DNA of 10,757 nt from positions 1-10,757 of the forward strand of contig JAPUFZ010000076.1 of the NCBI GenBank assembly GCA_027293245.1, in the 5' to 3' direction. Shown here piece by piece: positions 6,428-10,757 of the stretch. The first letter of the stretch is position 1. Every line of letters starts with the position of its first letter. The notes beneath the pieces are model-generated. The model did no database searches. It saw nothing but the letters and a program-made list of their open reading frames with translations, and was not told the DNA's origin. The DNA is from Gammaproteobacteria bacterium (GTDB taxonomy: Bacteria > Pseudomonadota > Gammaproteobacteria > GCA-001735895). Made by a program: the position numbers and the translations under genes.

Positions 6428-9400
6428 ATGATGAAAAAAGCATCCCCAAGACTTGCCAAATTCAGCCGCCCCCACCTGCCCGACCTGGTTTCGCGCAATC
6501 GGTTGCATATGTTGCTGGACAAGGGCCGTGAAAACTCCATTGTCTGGGTAACTGGCCCACCCGGAGCAGGTAAAACAACCCTGGTTGCACAATATATAGA
6601 AACCTTTTCGAAAGATACTATCTGGTACCAGCTGGACCAGGGTGATACCGATGTCGCTACCTGCTTTCACTATTTGCATCAGGCAGTCTCGACCCCGAAA
6701 CGCGATCCATCTTTTCATCTTCCTGCCTTCACGCCTCAATATCTGGGCGATCTTACCGTATTTAGCCGTGGATATTTTCGTGAAATCTACAGTAACCTGG
6801 ATGCACCGTTTGTGATGGTATTCGACAATTACCATGAAGTCGCTGCGCAATCACGATTACACGAGGTGATGCAATGTGCCCTGGATGAGGTTCCTGATCA
6901 TGGTTGTGTCATTTTTATCAGCCGTACCGATCCACCCGCTTTCACCGCACGTTTTATAGCCAATGGTCAAATGCTACTACTGGGTTGGAATGATCTTCAG
7001 CTAACCCGCGACGAGTCGGACGCTATCATCGAATTGCGCGACTATAAATTTACCGATCTTGACAAGCAACAACTTTATGAAAGAACACAGGGTTGGGCAG
7101 CGGGCCTGGTGTTGATGCTCGAGGCCATGCGCCGGGAAGGTACACCGGTTGAGATTCCGGAAAATTTTACCCCGCACCTGGTATTCGACTACCTCGCCGG
7201 GGAGATATTCCGTACCCTGGATGACATCAATCAGGACTTCCTGATGCACACCGCAATGCTACCCCAGGTTACCGCGAGCATGGCCACGCAGTTGACCGAT
7301 TACAGCTACGAGGACGCGGCGACAACACTCGAATTCCTCAGTAGCCACGATTACCTGATCAGTGCAAATCGCGGGGGTGATGAGGTCGTCTACCAATACC
7401 ACCCCCTGTTACGGGACTTTCTGTTAAACCGTGCACAAGAATCCCTTTCCATAAAAGAGCGTGTGCTTCTGGACAACCGTGCAGCGGTTTTACTCGAGCA
7501 AGCTGGCAACATTGAAGATGCAACGCAGCTATGTATTAAGAATAGTGAATGGGACGAACTCGCACGTCTGATTCGAGCGCATGCCGCAACCATGCAGGAA
7601 CAGGGCCGGGGTGAAACACTGGAGCAATGGCTCGAGGAACTTCCGAAGGATATGTTAGAGCGGGATCCCTGGCTGGTTTACTGGCTCGCCTCGTGTAAGT
7701 CTGTATTCACATTACGGGAGAGCCGGCGGCTTTATGAACAGGCTTACCAAATGTTCCGCGATCAGGCTAATCCTGATGTTGACGGCTTGTTTGGAGCTTG
7801 CTCTGGTATCATGGATAACATCCTTTACGAGCTTGACGACCTGACTCTGCTGGATTACTGGATCGCCGAGGTAGAACAATTACTGGTATTGTACCCGGAT
7901 TTCCCCAGTGCAGAATATGGTGCCTGTGTTACTTTTGGTGTGTACCAGTCAATGGGATTCCGTCAGCCTTTTCACCCTGGCATAGAAATATGGGCTGAGC
8001 GCGTTTACGCCATTGTCTATACTGCAACCGATCCATCGATGAAGGTTCGCGCTGCCATCGCCCTCGCGCCCACTATCGGATGGACTGGTCGTTTTTCTAC
8101 CGCCCTTGAGATCATAGCCACCGTTCGTACTGTAGCAAGCGCCCCGGACGTCTCTCCCATCACACTGGCGACGCTTCGATATATCGAGTCGGTGCACTAC
8201 ATGCTCACCGGTGAACACGAGCTTTGTATGGACGCTGTTCGTGATGCAGTGGACATCGCTTTATCACGTGGAATCCACACCTGGAAAAACAGCAGCCTGA
8301 TCAATGGCGTGGTCAGTGCGCTTGGTGTCGAAGACCTGGGCCTGGCCGAGGAATTGCTGGCACAAATTGATACCCATGCGATGGTCGTTCGTCGATTCGA
8401 TTCCTGTCTACATAGTTACTGTCTGGCCTGGCTGGCAAAGCTGAAAAAAAACGTACTCGAAGCCTATCACCATCAACGTGCGGCACTGCGGGTAGTGACT
8501 GAAATAGGTGCGCCGTTTTTTAAGGTCATGATCCAGCTTGGCCTTGCGCAAACGTTATTCGCCTGTGACGATGAGCGTAAGGGTGTAAATCTACTGAGGC
8601 AAATTCGCAAGAGCGCTAAAACCATCCCAAATCGCCTGCTGGAATTCATGACATTTCTGGCCTACGCCCAGATTGCGATGAATCATGGCCGCAAAGCTTC
8701 CGGGTTGCGCGCGCTCAAATATGCCCTCGGGATAGGGCGCAAGCACAACTTTAACCACATTATTGGCTGGCAACCTCGTGAATTGGCGGCTTTGGCGGTC
8801 ATCGCACTGGAAAATGGCATCGAGGTCGAATACGTACGGCAATGGATTATCCGGCGCAATCTGATCCCCGACGACCCACCATGGCATCTATCCGAATGGC
8901 CCTGGAAGGCACGGATTCGAACCCTGGGGCAGTTCGATCTACAACTGGATGCCGAATCGGCCAAAGACAAACCCCGGGGGCGCCCGATAGAACTGTTAAA
9001 AGTTTCACTGGCGCTTGGCGGCCGGGGCGTCGGGGTCGAGCGCATCACCGACGTGTTGTGGCCTAATATAGACGCAGACTATTCGCATCGCTCCTTCAAT
9101 ACGACTCTTCACCGCCTGCGTAAACTGATAGGCGATGATCATGCTGTCCTGTTTCATGACGGCAAACTGACATTGAATGAAAATTACTTCTGGGTCGACA
9201 TCTGGGCCTTCGATCGGGCACTTGGTGCCCTTTCCAACTGCTTCAAAAACCCCGGGCTACAGCCTTCGGCACCCCAGCTGCTGCCACTCGCTAACGACGC
9301 TTTATCGCTTTACCAGGGTCCCTTTATGGGCGACGAGGATTCGGCCTGGGCCATTAATGCCCGGGATCACTGGAAGAGCCGGTTCGTGCGCTTTGCCTGT

Positions 9401-9661
9401 GAGACCGCTGAATCGCTCAAAGACAGCCAACAACTGGATGAAGCTATCACGTTTTTGCAGGCTTGCCTTGATGCCGAAGATCTGGCCGAAGGTATTTATC
9501 GACAACTCATGCTTTACTATCAGCAACTGGGCCGCAAGGCAGAAAGCATTGAAATATTCAATCGTTGCAGCAATACATTAGGTACCAGGCTCGGTGTCGA
9601 ACCGTCTGCCGAAACTAAACGTATCTACGAGGATTTGATGGCGGGCGGAGATTCTGTTTAA
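6428..9661 (+). CDS. MalT-like STAND NTPase regulator with C-terminal winged helix and BTAD domain
   Basis: This 1077-residue cytoplasmic transcription regulator starts with a STAND-type NTPase: Walker A GPPGAGKTT at residues 43-51, Walker B FVMVFDN ending at D133/N134, and SRTDPP from 165. It also has the QGWAAGL motif at 221-227, typical of MalT/LuxR-type large ATP-binding regulators. Residues ~260-820 are helical repeats like the MalT sensor region, the probable ligand-binding part. Instead of the usual C-terminal LuxR helix-turn-helix, residues ~829-925 form an OmpR/SARP-type winged helix (IRTLGQFDL, then SFNTTLHRLRKLIG). A BTAD domain follows to the end, with GPFMGDEDSAW and LGVEPSAET. 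By analogy, ATP and an inducer would trigger oligomerisation and activation. The first ATG (6428) is directly followed by another at 6431; weak GGTAAG at 6420-6425 suits the second slightly better. A TATAAA at 6331 could serve as its own -10, but the evidence is thin. The SARP-type DNA-binding domain makes it the local candidate to bind the 11-base-period arrays at 5424-5578. Confidence 0.92.
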   Translation: MMKKASPRLAKFSRPHLPDLVSRNRLHMLLDKGRENSIVWVTGPPGAGKTTLVAQYIETFSKDTIWYQLDQGDTDVATCFHYLHQAVSTPKRDPSFHLPAFTPQYLGDLTVFSRGYFREIYSNLDAPFVMVFDNYHEVAAQSRLHEVMQCALDEVPDHGCVIFISRTDPPAFTARFIANGQMLLLGWNDLQLTRDESDAIIELRDYKFTDLDKQQLYERTQGWAAGLVLMLEAMRREGTPVEIPENFTPHLVFDYLAGEIFRTLDDINQDFLMHTAMLPQVTASMATQLTDYSYEDAATTLEFLSSHDYLISANRGGDEVVYQYHPLLRDFLLNRAQESLSIKERVLLDNRAAVLLEQAGNIEDATQLCIKNSEWDELARLIRAHAATMQEQGRGETLEQWLEELPKDMLERDPWLVYWLASCKSVFTLRESRRLYEQAYQMFRDQANPDVDGLFGACSGIMDNILYELDDLTLLDYWIAEVEQLLVLYPDFPSAEYGACVTFGVYQSMGFRQPFHPGIEIWAERVYAIVYTATDPSMKVRAAIALAPTIGWTGRFSTALEIIATVRTVASAPDVSPITLATLRYIESVHYMLTGEHELCMDAVRDAVDIALSRGIHTWKNSSLINGVVSALGVEDLGLAEELLAQIDTHAMVVRRFDSCLHSYCLAWLAKLKKNVLEAYHHQRAALRVVTEIGAPFFKVMIQLGLAQTLFACDDERKGVNLLRQIRKSAKTIPNRLLEFMTFLAYAQIAMNHGRKASGLRALKYALGIGRKHNFNHIIGWQPRELAALAVIALENGIEVEYVRQWIIRRNLIPDDPPWHLSEWPWKARIRTLGQFDLQLDAESAKDKPRGRPIELLKVSLALGGRGVGVERITDVLWPNIDADYSHRSFNTTLHRLRKLIGDDHAVLFHDGKLTLNENYFWVDIWAFDRALGALSNCFKNPGLQPSAPQLLPLANDALSLYQGPFMGDEDSAWAINARDHWKSRFVRFACETAESLKDSQQLDEAITFLQACLDAEDLAEGIYRQLMLYYQQLGRKAESIEIFNRCSNTLGTRLGVEPSAETKRIYEDLMAGGDSV

Positions 9662-9729
9662 GCAATCTCTGATTCTGAATGCCAGAACAGCAATGGCAGG
9701 CCCCAGGTCGATGTATCATGCCCCTGCTT

Positions 9730-10629
9730 TTATGTAACCACGGCTAGGTTGCGAGCCGGTTTTCTCAAAACCAGGTAATTTCCTAACAGGACCAGGCCAA
9801 AACCGAAGATGGCTGCGGTGCTCCACTGGTAATCTTCGAACAGGGTTGACAGAAGCAGCGCGATCACCGGGAATAACACAGCCGAGTAGGCAGCCTTATC
9901 GGTACCGATGCGGCCTATCAGAGTGAGATAACTGCCAAATGCGAGGATCGACCCAAAAACACTCAGGTAAATCAGGGATACGCTGTAGCTAATCGCCAGG
10001 TCGTAGTTGAAGGCCGCTCCCTGAAAAAACGCATACACCAGCATGAAAATTGAACCGTAGGCCATACCCCAGGCATTGGTCTGTACTACCGGCAAATTGT
10101 GCTTCTGATTACGTGCCGACAGGATATTACCAATGGATGCAAGAAAGGTTGCTATCAGGCACATCCATAATCCCTTCCAGCTATCCGCTTGATATCCCAC
10201 GTTCGCAACCTCGGACCAGAATATTGAAGCTATACCACCAATTCCAAACAGTGCACCTACCACGACCCGTGCCTTAACCGACTGACCCAGAAACAAGGCG
10301 CCATTGACGATGTTCATCAGAATCACGGTCGAAAACAGCAAGGCAACTATACCCGATGTCAGTAGGCCGGTAGCCCAGTAAAAAATCAGGTAGTTTGTGG
10401 AAAACAGGAACAGGCCCTGCAAGGCAATAAAAAAGTGCTGTGAGAGCGAATATCGCAGGTTACGTTTGCGCACCAGGCAATACAGCAGCAGCAGGATTGA
10501 CGCCAGTACAAATCGATAAATCAGTGAGACTTCAGCCTCGACTACGCCAAGTTGAAATTTGATCGCGAACCAGGTTGATCCCCAGATCAGAACAACCGCG
10601 AGATAAAGGCTGGTTGAATGCATTAACAT
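9730..10629 (-). CDS. EamA/DMT-family drug/metabolite transporter
   Basis: This inner-membrane permease of 299 residues has the standard length for the two-repeat EamA (RhaT/YdcZ-like) fold. About ten hydrophobic helices can be seen, at roughly residues 7-25, 34-53, 65-83, 87-110, 119-139, 152-171, 183-203, 212-234, 246-264 and 271-288. The first helix carries the family-typical LIWGSTWFAIK, and the C-terminal repeat ends in helix-RKPAR. Members export amino acids, metabolites or drugs; the substrate cannot be read from sequence. It converges on the regulator gene with 68 bases between their stops, so it is probably a separate unit. ATG 10629 and ATG 10623 are both in frame, and neither has a Shine-Dalgarno sequence at normal distance; a consensus -10 sits immediately upstream (see 10636-10641). 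Confidence 0.92.
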   Translation of the reverse strand: MLMHSTSLYLAVVLIWGSTWFAIKFQLGVVEAEVSLIYRFVLASILLLLYCLVRKRNLRYSLSQHFFIALQGLFLFSTNYLIFYWATGLLTSGIVALLFSTVILMNIVNGALFLGQSVKARVVVGALFGIGGIASIFWSEVANVGYQADSWKGLWMCLIATFLASIGNILSARNQKHNLPVVQTNAWGMAYGSIFMLVYAFFQGAAFNYDLAISYSVSLIYLSVFGSILAFGSYLTLIGRIGTDKAAYSAVLFPVIALLLSTLFEDYQWSTAAIFGFGLVLLGNYLVLRKPARNLAVVT

Positions 10630-10635
10630 CAGTAA

Positions 10636-10641
10636 ATTATA
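10636..10641 (-). promoter_or_regulatory. Consensus -10 box of the EamA transporter gene, close enough for a leaderless message
   Basis: On the minus strand this is a perfect TATAAT, ending six bases before the ATG at 10629. A start of transcription 6-8 bases downstream would fall on or next to that ATG, giving a leaderless message, or a six-base leader if ATG 10623 is used. The -35 is poor: CACCCT lies at 17-base spacing. An alternative promoter further upstream, inside the repeat region, cannot be excluded. Confidence 0.4.
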
Positions 10642-10698
10642 TCAGGGCCTACCTCTGGAGGGTGTCGTAAAAGGTTGGATTGTGTTTCCTGGCAAGGC

Positions 10699-10757
10699 GA
10701 AAATGCGCGCAGAAGCGCAGTTTACACGGAGTAAATGAGCATTCGAGCACATTTTCA
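10699..10757. repeat. Nested palindromic element at the window edge (probable dispersed repeat, truncated)
   Basis: An outer inverted repeat pairs GAAAATGCGC (10699-10708) with GCACATTTTC (10747-10756), 9 of 10 bases complementary. Inside it lie TGCGC/GCGCA (10704-10708 with 10715-10719, loop 6) and TTTAC/GTAAA (10721-10725 with 10731-10735, loop 5). No coding frame of useful length is present. The layered stems look like a REP/MITE-type dispersed element or the end of an insertion element; similar blocks are, from memory, common between genes in environmental gammaproteobacteria. The element may begin further left (about 10655) and continue beyond the window. Confidence 0.5.

Noticed and set aside
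8683..9048. 121-codon minus-strand open frame inside the regulator
   Set aside because: It is Arg/Ser/Pro-rich and antisense to the conserved winged-helix domain; a shadow frame.
9680..9698. TGCCA/TGGCA hairpin after the regulator stop as a terminator
   Set aside because: The stem is 5 bases with a 9-base loop and is followed by GGCCCC, not a T-run.
1..10757. CRISPR array, tRNA/rRNA gene, transposase or phage genes
   Set aside because: No repeat-spacer pattern of CRISPR length, no tRNA-like cloverleaf and no transposase or phage motifs were seen; only the edge palindrome hints at a mobile-type repeat.

Overview
The window looks like a piece of a gammaproteobacterial chromosome of roughly even GC. 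The evidence is the gatA-gatB pair, a short-chain dehydrogenase very close in sequence to E. coli YgfF, a cardiolipin-synthase-like lipoprotein with a Gram-negative style lipobox, and Shine-Dalgarno-led genes. The genus cannot be set from the sequence alone. An environmental or marine lineage is a guess.

Layout. 1-2638 (+): the 3' four fifths of gatA and all of gatB, overlapping by one base (TAATG). These are subunits of the tRNA-dependent amidotransferase. Following on the same strand with gaps of 15 and 21 bases are a 110-residue protein I do not recognise (2654-2986) and a YgfF-like SDR oxidoreductase (3008-3754), probably read through from gatB. Converging on them is a lipoprotein with two HKD phospholipase D motifs (3814-5376, -).

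5377-5688 is a divergent regulatory region and the most interesting part of the window. It holds two oppositely oriented arrays of four heptamers (consensus YTGTAAS), each array with an exact 11-base period. One faces the lipoprotein gene and the other faces an unrecognised 209-residue protein (5689-6318, +). On each side a -10-like hexamer lies exactly 11 bases beyond the last heptamer. This is the layout expected of operators for OmpR/PhoB/SARP-type winged-helix activators.

Next on the + strand is a 1077-residue regulator (6428-9661). It joins a MalT-like STAND NTPase and a helical repeat region to a C-terminal OmpR-type winged helix plus BTAD domain. It is the only DNA-binding protein in the window, and its DNA-binding class is the one that reads 11-base-period direct repeats. 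The working hypothesis is a small regulon in which the regulator senses a ligand and switches on both the lipoprotein gene and the unknown 209-residue protein. This is inference and untested.

The right end holds a 10-TM EamA/DMT-family exporter (9730-10629, -) with a consensus -10 so close to its start that the message may be leaderless. The last ~60 bases form a nested palindromic element cut by the window edge, probably a dispersed repeat.
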